From positions 4,498-63,645 of the forward strand of contig JAPYRX010000010.1 of NCBI GenBank assembly GCA_029936815.1: a stretch of DNA of 59,148 nucleotides, read 5' to 3'. Numbering within the stretch: position 1 is the first letter of the stretch; each line of letters opens with the position of its first letter. Both the position numbers and the translations under genes were made by a program. Under the pieces are notes generated by a model, which was not told the origin of the DNA, searched no databases, and saw nothing but the letters and a program-made list of their open reading frames with translations. Source of the DNA: Dehalococcoidia bacterium (GTDB lineage: Bacteria; Chloroflexota; Dehalococcoidia; Lucifugimonadales; GCA-002694895). Positions 37,915-45,975 of this stretch are shown here, in pieces.

Positions 37915-38373
37915 TTATTTTTGCTTTATTTTATTTTTATATTTTGTAATATTTTCGTTTATTTTAGAATCAGATATAGCTAATATAGATGCAGCATATA
38001 TTGCTGAATTTCTTGCGCCCCAACTATCTAACGCAACTGTTCCTACAGGGACTCCAGGAGGCATTTGAACTATGGACATTAATGCATCTATTCCTTTTAG
38101 TGAACTAGATCCAATTGGTACCCCTATTACTGGTAAATTTGTCATAGCAGCAACAACTCCGGGTAGAGCAGCGGCTCCGCCTGCTGCAGCAATGAATACT
38201 TTAATATTATTTTCATCAGCTTTAGATATATAATCTCTTAACTTTTCTAGATCTCTATGAGCAGAAATCACATTGAATTCATAAGGAATTTGTAATTCTT
38301 CTAATATTTCTTTAGTTTTACTCATTATTTCAGAGTCAGATTTACTTCCAATTATTATAGATACTTTGTTCAT
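37915..38373 (-). CDS. purE: N5-carboxyaminoimidazole ribonucleotide mutase
   Basis: A 152-residue class I PurE converting N5-CAIR to CAIR. IIGSKSDSEIM, VISAHRDLEKL and AAAGGAAALPGVVAAMT are diagnostic. The bacterial class I enzyme normally needs PurK, which is not in the window. Two bases separate it from purD. Confidence 0.97.
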   Translation of the reverse strand: MNKVSIIIGSKSDSEIMSKTKEILEELQIPYEFNVISAHRDLEKLRDYISKADENNIKVFIAAAGGAAALPGVVAAMTNLPVIGVPIGSSSLKGIDALMSIVQMPPGVPVGTVALDSWGARNSAIYAASILAISDSKINENITKYKNKIKQK

Positions 38374-38375
38374 TA

Positions 38376-39644
38376 TTAATCCTCTATGTTTTTTGCTATG
38401 TCTTTTCTATAGAATTTATTTTCAAAATTTACATTGTCACATAATTTGTAAGCTAAATTCCTTGCTTGATTTATGCTATTTCCAGTACCAACGACTGTCA
38501 ATACTCTACCGCCAGATGTAACTAGGTTTCCATTATATATTTTTGTTCCTGCATGGAAAATATATGAATTATCTTTATTGTAAGTGTTATTTATACTAAT
38601 CTTTTTATCTATGGCATACTTATATGGATAACCATTTGATGATAAAACCACTCCTACAGCTTTGTTTTCTATTTTTGGTTTAATGAATTTGAAATTAGTC
38701 TTTCCTAAACATGATTCTATTAATTCAATCAGATCACAATTTAATGTAGGTATAACAACTTGTGTCTCAGGATCTCCTAATCTGCAATTAAATTCGATAA
38801 CATATATTCCTTTAGTTGTTAGAATTAATCCACAATACAGAACACCTACAAATTTACTTTCTTTTTGTTCTAATCCTTTTAAAGTAGGTTTGATAATTTT
38901 TGACACTATATATTCTTTATTTGTTTCTGTGAATTCTGGAGCAGGGGAGTAACTTCCCATACCACCAGTGTTTGGGCCTTCATCATTGTCATACGCTTTT
39001 TTATAATCACAAGCAGAAAGCAATGCTTTAATTTCTACGCCATCTGTGAATGCAAAGACACTAAATTCTTTACCATTGATGTATTCTTCAATTACTATAG
39101 TTTTGCCTGAATTACCAAATACTTGATTATCCATCAAATCTTTAATTGAGTTAATAGCTTCATCTAAATTATTGACTATGTAAACACCTTTCCCGGCAGC
39201 AAGTCCGTCAGCTTTGACTACTATAGGAAAAGTATCTAATGTTTGTATATATTTCATTGCCAAATTTACATCATTAAAAATTTTGTATTTAGCTGTAGGA
39301 ATATTGAATTCTTTCATTAAATTTTTAGCAAAACTTTTACTGCCTTCAATTCGAGAAGCATTTTTACTAGGTCCAAAAATTTTTAATCCTTTAGATTGAA
39401 AATAATCAACAATTCCTAAGCTTAATGGAATTTCAGGCCCTACTATGGTTAAATCTATTTTATTTTCTAGAGCAAAACTTGCTAATTGAGTAATATTATC
39501 AGACTTAATATTAATTTTAGTTGCATAGTTATCTGTACCACCATTACCTGGGGCTATAAAAATATTTGTATTGTTTTTGGAGTTGTATATTTTTTGTAAT
39601 ATAGCACTCTCTCTGCCACCTTCACCTATTATTAAAATATTCAT
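38376..39644 (-). CDS. purD: Phosphoribosylamine-glycine ligase
   Basis: A 422-residue ATP-grasp enzyme forming GAR. GEGGRESAIL at the N-terminus, VVKADGLAAGKGV, NTGGMGSYSPAP and EFNCRLGDPETQ are the expected motifs. It is first in the minus-strand pur run (purD-E-B-C, DUF3105, purS, PLP enzyme). The spacer to the upstream tRNA gene is 193 bases, with no obvious purine riboswitch. Confidence 0.97.
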   Translation of the reverse strand: MNILIIGEGGRESAILQKIYNSKNNTNIFIAPGNGGTDNYATKINIKSDNITQLASFALENKIDLTIVGPEIPLSLGIVDYFQSKGLKIFGPSKNASRIEGSKSFAKNLMKEFNIPTAKYKIFNDVNLAMKYIQTLDTFPIVVKADGLAAGKGVYIVNNLDEAINSIKDLMDNQVFGNSGKTIVIEEYINGKEFSVFAFTDGVEIKALLSACDYKKAYDNDEGPNTGGMGSYSPAPEFTETNKEYIVSKIIKPTLKGLEQKESKFVGVLYCGLILTTKGIYVIEFNCRLGDPETQVVIPTLNCDLIELIESCLGKTNFKFIKPKIENKAVGVVLSSNGYPYKYAIDKKISINNTYNKDNSYIFHAGTKIYNGNLVTSGGRVLTVVGTGNSINQARNLAYKLCDNVNFENKFYRKDIAKNIED

Positions 39645-39837
39645 ATTACATTCTTAAAATAAATATACTGTTGAAAAAGAGCTTTAGCTTCTCCAAATGT
39701 TTATTATTGATAAATAATTTTAATTATATTTTATCTCATAGAATAATTACAAGTGACTCTATTTTTCTCAAATCGCCTAGCAGGTTGATAAAGAGCTTGA
39801 TAAGTGAGAAGGGTAGAGATCAGAAATTAAGAAGGTA

Positions 39838-39910
39838 TACCCGCGGAAGGGTTCGAACCTTCGACACATGGGTTAGAAACCCAATGCTCTATCCACTGAG
39901 CTACGCGGGC
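39838..39910 (-). tRNA. tRNA-Arg (anticodon UCU)
   Basis: A 73-base cloverleaf reads on the minus strand: acceptor GCCCGCG pairs with CGCGGGT; the D arm is GCTC/GAGC; the anticodon loop TTTCTAA carries TCT; the T arm is GAAGG-TTCGAAC-CCTTC. The discriminator is A and CCA is not encoded. Two weaknesses stand out: base pair 1-72 is G-U, and pair 27-43 at the base of the anticodon stem is a U-U mismatch. UCU reads AGA/AGG, the main Arg codons in this AT-rich genome. Confidence 0.93.
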
Positions 39911-40093
39911 GTGTATTAAAAATATATTATATTGAATTGTCATAAATATTTAAATGATTGTTTATAAATATTTAGTATATATATCACGAATTCAATTCAT
40001 GTTGACAACATTATTACTAATAATCGATTTTAAGACGATATTATTAAGATAAGTAACAATTCCTATTGATAACAACTTAAAGATCAAATTAGA

Positions 40094-40213
40094 ATGAGAA
40101 AAATAGACACAACAACTAACATCACGCATATACCAAAGACAATTCATTCTTACTTTACACTCGCATGGCAAATATTAATTGTGATTACAATAGTTATTTG
40201 GCAAATTAATTAA
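40094..40213 (+). CDS. Possible 39-residue single-span membrane peptide
   Basis: ATG at 40094 opens a frame of 39 residues ending TAA at 40211-40213. The first 23 residues are Thr/His/Lys-rich; the last part (AWQILIVITIVIWQIN) is a continuous hydrophobic segment able to cross the membrane. No Shine-Dalgarno element is clear. Small size and lack of recognised family make it uncertain; chance frames of this size are common, though the Thr/His content differs from typical AT-driven noise. Confidence 0.3.
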   Translation: MRKIDTTTNITHIPKTIHSYFTLAWQILIVITIVIWQIN

Positions 40214-40224
40214 TTAATTTGCCA
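40199..40224. repeat. Perfect 26-bp palindrome
   Basis: Bases 40199-40224 read identically on both strands (TGGCAAATTAA at one end, TTAATTTGCCA at the other). The core is a tandem ATTA/TTAA series. It overlaps the stop of the possible small peptide. A terminator is possible, but no T run follows on the plus strand; a dimeric-regulator operator is an alternative. Confidence 0.85.
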
Positions 40225-40333
40225 TTCTTAGTAAGGGGAATTTGAAATAAATTGAATAAAAATGAAAAAAATAGAATAAAATTGAACGAACTTGAAAATA
40301 TTTAAATTAATTTAAAATAAGTATAAAAACTGA

Positions 40334-40362
40334 TTGACTCGGTATGTTGCAGGTACTAATAT
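40334..40362 (+). promoter_or_regulatory. Sigma70-type promoter of the small HTH gene
   Basis: TTGACT (40334-40339) and TAATAT (40357-40362) are separated by 17 bases. Transcription would start near 40369-40370, only two or three bases before the ATG at 40372, so the message would be almost leaderless. No ribosome binding site is present upstream of that ATG, which agrees. Confidence 0.6.
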
Positions 40363-40371
40363 ATTGAAACT

Positions 40372-40593
40372 ATGCTAAAGAAAAGTAAGAAAATGTTAAA
40401 AATAGAACAGGGGTTAAATCAACCTTTGGAGGAAGTATTGCCTGAATTAGTAACAAATTTAGGATTAACCGGTGCTGCGAACGAATTAGGCGTCGGAAAA
40501 GCAACTTTGAACTATTGGTTACTAAAATTTGGTATAAGTGTAAGAAGAGTAGCCCTGAAACCGGGCGAAAGTCTTGAAATTAATAGTCTTTAA
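40372..40593 (+). CDS. Small helix-turn-helix protein
   Basis: A 73-residue basic protein. Residues 20-55 form a helix-turn-helix of the resolvase/Fis-like kind: LPELVTNLGLTGAANELGV, then GKATLNYWLLKFGISV as the recognition helix. The tail (VRRVALKPGESLEINSL) is not recognised. It is flanked by its own promoter and a terminator hairpin, so it is a single-gene unit. A DNA-binding regulator is likely; target unknown. ATG at 40393 is an alternative start. Confidence 0.7.
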   Translation: MLKKSKKMLKIEQGLNQPLEEVLPELVTNLGLTGAANELGVGKATLNYWLLKFGISVRRVALKPGESLEINSL

Positions 40594-40611
40594 AACAAAA
40601 TAAGCATAATT

Positions 40612-40664
40612 GGTCTGTTAAAATGATCTGCTGGCCGTTGATCTCTTTTAAAACAGGCCTTTTG
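40612..40664 (+). terminator. Hairpin terminator after the HTH gene
   Basis: GGTCTGTT...AAAATGAT and ATCTCTTTTAAAACAGGCC pair with small bulges and a G-U pair around a GC-rich loop, followed by a T-rich run (CCTTTTGTG). It lies 18 bases after the HTH stop and 9 bases before the convergent smpB stop. Imperfect stem lowers confidence. Confidence 0.6.
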
Positions 40665-40672
40665 TGTTTATG

Positions 40673-41119
40673 TTAGGTGTTTTTTCTCTTCAGCTCTCTC
40701 TCAGCTTGTCTGTCCCTATCTCTGTCTATGATAGTTCTTCTTTTATCATAACTTTTCTTTCCTTTTCCTAGCCCAATCTCTATTTTAATTAAAGATTTCT
40801 TTACATACACGTTTATAGGAACTGCTGAATATCCTTTTGCCTCAATTCTTTGTTTAATTTTTGTTAATTCTTTTTTATGTAACAGTAAAACTCTTGATCT
40901 TGTAGGGTCAAATATTTGGCCATTTGGAAGGGGAGAAATATGAGCATTTATTAAATATAATTCCGATTTGACAAATGTTACATAACTACTATTTATATTT
41001 ATTCTATTTGATTTTATTGATTTTACTTCATTTCCTAATAAGGATATTCCGCACTCATATTTTTCATCAATAGCATAATTTCTGTACGCATTTCTATTTC
41101 TTGTTATAGATTTAACCAT
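40673..41119 (-). CDS. smpB: SsrA-binding protein SmpB
   Basis: A 148-residue tmRNA partner for ribosome rescue. NRNAYRNYAIDEKYECGISLLGNEVKS, VRV-like RSRVLLLHKKE and the C-terminal GKKSYDKRRTIIDRDRDRQ helix are typical. tmRNA itself is not found near it. It is 10 bases after the ctpA-like gene in the same direction. Confidence 0.96.
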   Translation of the reverse strand: MVKSITRNRNAYRNYAIDEKYECGISLLGNEVKSIKSNRININSSYVTFVKSELYLINAHISPLPNGQIFDPTRSRVLLLHKKELTKIKQRIEAKGYSAVPINVYVKKSLIKIEIGLGKGKKSYDKRRTIIDRDRDRQAERELKRKNT

Positions 41120-41129
41120 TTTTACATTT

Positions 41130-42380
41130 TTAATCTAATATATTGTTAGTAATATAATTTTTTGCAGCTTCTATTTGAATTCCAGTAGTATCTGAAGGAT
41201 CTTGCGAAGGCATTATAATATCTGGAGTGATACCTTTCTCGTGGATAACATTTCCATTAGGTGTATACCACTTGGCAATTGTAACGGATATTCCTCCGCC
41301 GTTACTCAAAGGACGTAATATTCCTACACTTCCTTTACCAAATGAAGTTTCACCCACAACCCTTGCTCTATTGTAATCTTTTAATGCTCCTGTTAGCACT
41401 TCACTAGCACTAGCACTATAATTATTTATAAGTATTATTATAGGTATATTTAAGTGCTTATTGAAATTTAGATCTCTTACGTTCCATATTTGCTCTCTAT
41501 TGTAACCATCTATTTCTTTTATAACTATACCTTTGTCTAAAAATAGACTTGTAACGTCAATTACAGAGCTTAGTAATCCACCAGGATTGTTTCTGAGATC
41601 TAGCAGAATAGCTTTTGCGCCATTGTTTTTAGATTCATTTATCATATTAGATAAATCTTTGGCTGATTCAGGATAAAAATTTGTAAGTCTTATGTGGGCA
41701 ATTTCAGAGTTTTTTTCTGATCTTAATTTAACACTCTCTAATTTAATAGATTCTCTTCTAATAGTTATTAATTCTTGTTCTTGGTTAAGTAAATGTTTTA
41801 CAAGTAAGTCAACAGTTGTTCCTTCAGGTCCTCTTATTTGATTAATTGCCTCCATTAGTGAAGATCCTTCCAAAGATTTTCCATTTACTTCTAAAATCAA
41901 GTCTCCAGGAAGTATTCCAGCATTTTTAGCCGGACTTCCCTCAAAAGGTGATACTATTATAATTCCTCCTGATCTATTCATATCTACACTTGCTCCAATC
42001 CCTTGGTATTTTCCATGCATATCAGTGTTTTCCACATTGAAAAATTCAGGAGATATGTAATTGGAATGTTGATCTCCTAGAGATTTCATCATTGTATTAA
42101 TTAATAATTCTGTCATTTCATCTTCGCTTAATGATGAACGTTCAACATAATCTCTTGTTAAATACGCCCAAGTTTCCCATACAGGTTTAAGTTTTTTCGA
42201 ATACTCGGAAGGGGCTTTTAATTCGTCGTCAGGTATTTTTAATTGATAACTTTGCAATAATTCTTCTTCATTAGTATTTTTTATTATTTCATTTGATGAA
42301 GAGGTACAAGAAATAATTAATATAAATGAAAATAAAAAAATAAATTTTGAAATCTTTTTTATTGTATACAATAGTGGCAT
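41130..42380 (-). CDS. S41 C-terminal processing peptidase, lipoprotein form
   Basis: A 416-residue exported protease of the CtpA family. The N-terminus has a membrane helix ending ILIISC with lipidated C25. A PDZ domain (about 115-200, GIGASVDMN, LPGDLILEVNGKSL) precedes the S41 core, where NNYSASASEVL holds the catalytic Ser and GETSFGKGSVG the Lys. CtpA enzymes trim envelope proteins. It lies directly upstream of smpB with 10 bases between. Confidence 0.92.
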   Translation of the reverse strand: MPLLYTIKKISKFIFLFSFILIISCTSSSNEIIKNTNEEELLQSYQLKIPDDELKAPSEYSKKLKPVWETWAYLTRDYVERSSLSEDEMTELLINTMMKSLGDQHSNYISPEFFNVENTDMHGKYQGIGASVDMNRSGGIIIVSPFEGSPAKNAGILPGDLILEVNGKSLEGSSLMEAINQIRGPEGTTVDLLVKHLLNQEQELITIRRESIKLESVKLRSEKNSEIAHIRLTNFYPESAKDLSNMINESKNNGAKAILLDLRNNPGGLLSSVIDVTSLFLDKGIVIKEIDGYNREQIWNVRDLNFNKHLNIPIIILINNYSASASEVLTGALKDYNRARVVGETSFGKGSVGILRPLSNGGGISVTIAKWYTPNGNVIHEKGITPDIIMPSQDPSDTTGIQIEAAKNYITNNILD

Positions 42381-42606
42381 AATTCACGTTACAAATTTAT
42401 AAATCAATTATATTTTAACACCTATTATTTTTTAAATAAAACTGTTGAAAAAAAATTGAAAAAAATATACGTTATATTCAATAAGAATTGAATAAATTAT
42501 GAAATAAAACATTTAATATTTTTATATATTTATATTGAATATAAAATTATTTAATTATTTCATTATTGAAAAGAATATTGAATAAAAAAAACAGGAAATT
42601 TCAAAG

Positions 42607-43638
42607 ATGAGAAAGAGAAATTTTAGAGGTTATCCAACAGATATCTTGGAAAAAAGTATATTAGATTCTAAAATTATTTTAGATGAGAATTTAGGCATGT
42701 CAATAAGACGAAAATCTTTAGCAAAATTGTGGAGGATATCTTCTAGTAGCAGTAACTACACATATAAAATAAATAATATGAGATATTATGGCTTAACTAA
42801 TGCGACAAAGCATTCAGATCAAATTGAACTAACTCAACTATCAAGAGAAATACTTGAACCTGGAAGTAAGGACCAATTATCAAGAGTTTTGCAAGAAGCA
42901 GCGTCTATCCCACCAAAATTTGCTGATTTCTATAAATTATTAGAAGATAAAAAAATTCCTCACGACAATAATTTAAAAAGAATTATTGCCTTAAATATCT
43001 CTATAAATAAAGAATTAATAGATGAATATATAAATATTGCTGTACAGAACGGAATATTTAGTGGACTAATAAGTAAAGGAGATGAATCTATGTTCGTTGA
43101 AAGATTTTCATCATCATTAAAATCTTCAGATGACACTGAATATGATAGTGGTTCGTCTAGTCATGCAATTGATAGATATGATATGAGCGAAGACGCTTTA
43201 GAAAACAATAATATTACAAGATTTGAACCTAAAATCATATCATCTAATAAATACGAAAGTATTTCATTAAAATATTTTACTGAAACAGAAACTATATCAG
43301 TTATTAGAAATATGTTTGAGTTGATGGACTTGGAATATAAAGATTTGCTTGTTTCAATTTCAGATTCTATTCCTAATAATGAAAATGAGTATTCAGTCTT
43401 TATAATTGATTCTGATAAAGATCTTAAAGACATTCAATTTTGGATGCAATTAGGTTCGTTTATAACATTATTAAATGAGAATTGTTTGTTTATTAGTAGT
43501 TATAATGATTCTACGCCAATACCAGAAATGCATAAACATAGAATTTTACAATTAAATAGTATTGATAAACATCAAATTCAATTTGAATTAATAGAACATT
43601 TAATTCAAAATAATATAATAAATATAAATCTGAGCTAG
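42607..43638 (+). CDS. Winged-helix plus TIR-like (nucleotide-binding) domain protein, probably inactive
   Basis: A 343-residue protein. Residues 1-85 read as a winged helix (YPTDILEKSI, SIRRKSLAKLW, YGLTN, IELTQLSREIL), followed by a helical segment to about 155 (VLQEAASIPPKFADFYKLL). A Ser/Asp-rich linker (165-210) leads to a small Rossmann-like domain (219-335) with YSVFIIDSDKD and WMQLGSFITLLNENCLFIS. This plan matches wHTH proteins with a C-terminal TIR-like nucleotide-binding domain, where a motif like NVLIEIG carries the catalytic Glu; here the position is Q281. An AGGA lies about ten bases before the ATG. It is a lone gene with a 226-base AT-rich upstream gap. Confidence 0.6.
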   Translation: MRKRNFRGYPTDILEKSILDSKIILDENLGMSIRRKSLAKLWRISSSSSNYTYKINNMRYYGLTNATKHSDQIELTQLSREILEPGSKDQLSRVLQEAASIPPKFADFYKLLEDKKIPHDNNLKRIIALNISINKELIDEYINIAVQNGIFSGLISKGDESMFVERFSSSLKSSDDTEYDSGSSSHAIDRYDMSEDALENNNITRFEPKIISSNKYESISLKYFTETETISVIRNMFELMDLEYKDLLVSISDSIPNNENEYSVFIIDSDKDLKDIQFWMQLGSFITLLNENCLFISSYNDSTPIPEMHKHRILQLNSIDKHQIQFELIEHLIQNNIININLS

Positions 43639-43688
43639 TACTTTACATAATATTTATAGTGCGAACCAAGATAGATGTGTAATATTAT

Positions 43689-44795
43689 TCAACTGTCTCT
43701 AATTTGATCTGTGATATATGAAAGTTTTGTTATAAATTCTTCAATATTTATTTCTTTTAATGCAGATATATAAGCGGTATTATTATTGTGAAATTCTATT
43801 TCACTTAAATTTTCATCTAAATTTTTTAATTTATCAATTTTGTTTAAAACTATTAGTGTTGGCTTATTGTTATAACCTAATTCTTTTAATATTTTATTTG
43901 ATGTTTCATACTTATTACTAAGTTCTTTATCACTTATATCTAAAACATGTATTATTACATTTGAATCACTTATTTCTTCCAATGTTGCTCTAAAAGCTGC
44001 AATTAATGTTGTAGGTAACTTATCTATAAAACCTACAGTGTCAGATAATAATATATTGTTCTTAAAGTTATATTTGTTAGATAATTTCCTTGTTGTTGGG
44101 TCAAGAGTAGAAAATAATTTGTTTTGAGATTTTATATTTGAATTAGTTAAAACATTAAGTAACTGACTTTTTCCAGCATTTGTATAGCCTATTAGTGAAG
44201 CAGTTATAAATCCTGATCTATTTCTGTTTTTCCTATAGTTTTGTCTATGTTTTCTTACTTTTTCTATTTGTTCTTTTATCGTCTTTATTCTATTTCTTAT
44301 TAATCTTCGATCAGTTTCTATTTGTGTTTCACCTGGCCCCCTAGTTCCAATTCCACCTCCTAATCTTTCAAGATGGCTCCACTGCCCTGCTATTCTTGGT
44401 AATAAATATTGATGCTGGGCTAATTCAACCTGAAGCCTTCCTTCTTTAGTTATGGCATTTTTTGCGAACAAATCTAAAATCAATGCAGTTCTATCAATCA
44501 CTTTAATTGGCTCAAGTCTTTTCTCAAGATTCTTTTGCTGAGAAGGAGATAATTCATCGTTACAAACTACAGTATCAAATTTGAGAGTTTTATTTAAATC
44601 AATAATTTCTTGGATTTTACCTTTACCTAAATAATGAGTTGTAGGGTTTTTTAAGGATTGTGTTATTTTAGCAACAATTTTTCCATCAACAGATCGAACT
44701 AATTCACCAAGTTCTTCAATTGAGCTGTTGGCGTCATAGTATTGTTTTCTATTAGTGTTGATTCCTGTTATTAATACTCTTTCAGTTGATGACAT
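43689..44795 (-). CDS. hflX: GTPase HflX
   Basis: A 368-residue ribosome-associated GTPase. The N-terminal HflX domain has THYLGKGKIQEI and RTALILDLFAKNA, then the GTPase domain has GYTNAGKS (G1, about 200), DTVGFIDKLPTTLI (G3) and LNKIDKL (G4). HflX splits stalled or hibernating ribosomes. It is three bases after the aminotransferase gene and converges on the wHTH-TIR-like gene. Confidence 0.96.
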   Translation of the reverse strand: MSSTERVLITGINTNRKQYYDANSSIEELGELVRSVDGKIVAKITQSLKNPTTHYLGKGKIQEIIDLNKTLKFDTVVCNDELSPSQQKNLEKRLEPIKVIDRTALILDLFAKNAITKEGRLQVELAQHQYLLPRIAGQWSHLERLGGGIGTRGPGETQIETDRRLIRNRIKTIKEQIEKVRKHRQNYRKNRNRSGFITASLIGYTNAGKSQLLNVLTNSNIKSQNKLFSTLDPTTRKLSNKYNFKNNILLSDTVGFIDKLPTTLIAAFRATLEEISDSNVIIHVLDISDKELSNKYETSNKILKELGYNNKPTLIVLNKIDKLKNLDENLSEIEFHNNNTAYISALKEINIEEFITKLSYITDQIRDS

Positions 44796-44798
44796 AAA

Positions 44799-45965
44799 CT
44801 AATTATTTAAATTGACTGATTTAAGTCTTTCTATTGCTTTTTCTATATCTTTATCAGGAGTTGTGAGTGATATTCTAAAATAACCTTCTCCACTATCCCC
44901 AAATCCATTTCCAGGAGTAACTACAATATCTAATTTATCTAATAAAAATTCGGTGAAAGATGATGAATCATGACCTGCAGGAACTTTTATCCATAAATAT
45001 AGACCTGCCTTAGGAGCTGTTACCTTTAGTCCAAATGATTCTAAAGCTGAAATAAGTCTGTCTCGTCGAGTTTTATATATTTCTATATTTTGAGAAATTA
45101 CTGAATTATCACTGTTAAGAGCAGATATAGCCATGTGTTGAATTGCTTGAGGTATTCCTGAATCTATATTAGATTTTATTGTTGTTAGAGCAGATATTAA
45201 ATCTTTATTTCCTACTACAGACCCTACTCTCCATCCAGTCATATTATAAGCTTTTGAAAGTGAATGGAATTCTATACTAATTTCTTTAGCATTTGGAAAC
45301 TCCATAATGCTAGGAGCTTTATATCCATCAAACGTTATTTCTGAATATGCAGCATCATGAAGAATTATAATATTATTTTTCATGCCAAATTCTATTGCTT
45401 GCTTATAAAAATCAGCGCCTGCAACTGCTCCTGTAGGGTTGTTTGGATAATTTAACCACATAACTTTTGATTTCTTTATGACTTCGTTTGGTATTTCAGA
45501 AAATTTAGGTAGGAATTTATTTTCCTCCTTTAATGGCATGAAATGACATTCAGCTCCAGCAAACCATGTCCCTCTTGAATAAACCGGATAATGAGGATCA
45601 GGCACTAAAGCTATATCTCCAGGATCAAGAAATGCAAACGCAGCGTGCCCTACTCCTTCTTTTGCTCCAATTAATGAAATAACTTCTGTACTAGGGTCTA
45701 AATTAACTTTAAATCTTCTTAAATACCAATCTGCTATATTTTCCCTTAACGCCGGCATTCCATCAGAATCTGGATATCTATGGTTAACTGGGTTCTTAGA
45801 TTCATCAATTAAAGAATTAATAATAAAATCTGGAGTGGGTATGTCAGGGTCCCCAATCCCAAAATCTACAATGTCTCTTCCTTCTGATTGTGCTTTTTTA
45901 ATTTTTTTTGATATTTCAAAAAATAAATATGGAGGTATTTTGTTTATTCGTTTTGATATATTCAT
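44799..45965 (-). CDS. dapL: LL-diaminopimelate aminotransferase (DapL-type)
   Basis: A 388-residue fold-type I PLP aminotransferase. IPPYLFFEISKKI, DFGIGDPDIPTPDFI, NHRYPDSDGMPALRE, WLNYPNNPTGAVA and SLSKAYNMTGWRVG (PLP lysine, about residue 233) match the bacterial DapL2 group. Its neighbour dapF supports the role in making LL-DAP from tetrahydrodipicolinate in one step. A general aspartate-type aminotransferase remains possible. Confidence 0.85.
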   Translation of the reverse strand: MNISKRINKIPPYLFFEISKKIKKAQSEGRDIVDFGIGDPDIPTPDFIINSLIDESKNPVNHRYPDSDGMPALRENIADWYLRRFKVNLDPSTEVISLIGAKEGVGHAAFAFLDPGDIALVPDPHYPVYSRGTWFAGAECHFMPLKEENKFLPKFSEIPNEVIKKSKVMWLNYPNNPTGAVAGADFYKQAIEFGMKNNIIILHDAAYSEITFDGYKAPSIMEFPNAKEISIEFHSLSKAYNMTGWRVGSVVGNKDLISALTTIKSNIDSGIPQAIQHMAISALNSDNSVISQNIEIYKTRRDRLISALESFGLKVTAPKAGLYLWIKVPAGHDSSSFTEFLLDKLDIVVTPGNGFGDSGEGYFRISLTTPDKDIEKAIERLKSVNLNN

Positions 45966-45975
45966 TCATTTTCCT

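Larger units (their letters stand above)
39911..40371. other. Intergenic island between tRNA-Arg and the HTH gene
   Basis: A 461-base stretch that is the longest without a confident gene. It holds a possible 39-codon membrane peptide frame (40094-40213), a perfect palindrome over its stop codon (40199-40224), an A-rich tract with repeated TTGAA/GAATAAA words (40225-40330), and a good promoter at its right end (40334-40362). I see no tmRNA, 6S or other structured RNA that I can support. Confidence 0.6.

Noticed and set aside
39671-39919. An 82-codon plus-strand frame over the tRNA-Arg gene
   Set aside because: It reads through the complement of a complete tRNA cloverleaf, so the coding reading is accidental.
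40673-42380. A tmRNA (ssrA) gene expected near smpB
   Set aside because: No tRNA-Ala-like end with GGTTC...ACCA pairing is visible in the flanking spacers.
42407-42600. Repeated ATTGAATAAA-like words before the wHTH-TIR-like gene, also at 40251-40260, considered as replication iterons
   Set aside because: Only three exact 10-mers in the window, in sequence that is about 80% A+T; spacing is irregular and there are no DnaA boxes or dnaA/dnaN genes nearby.
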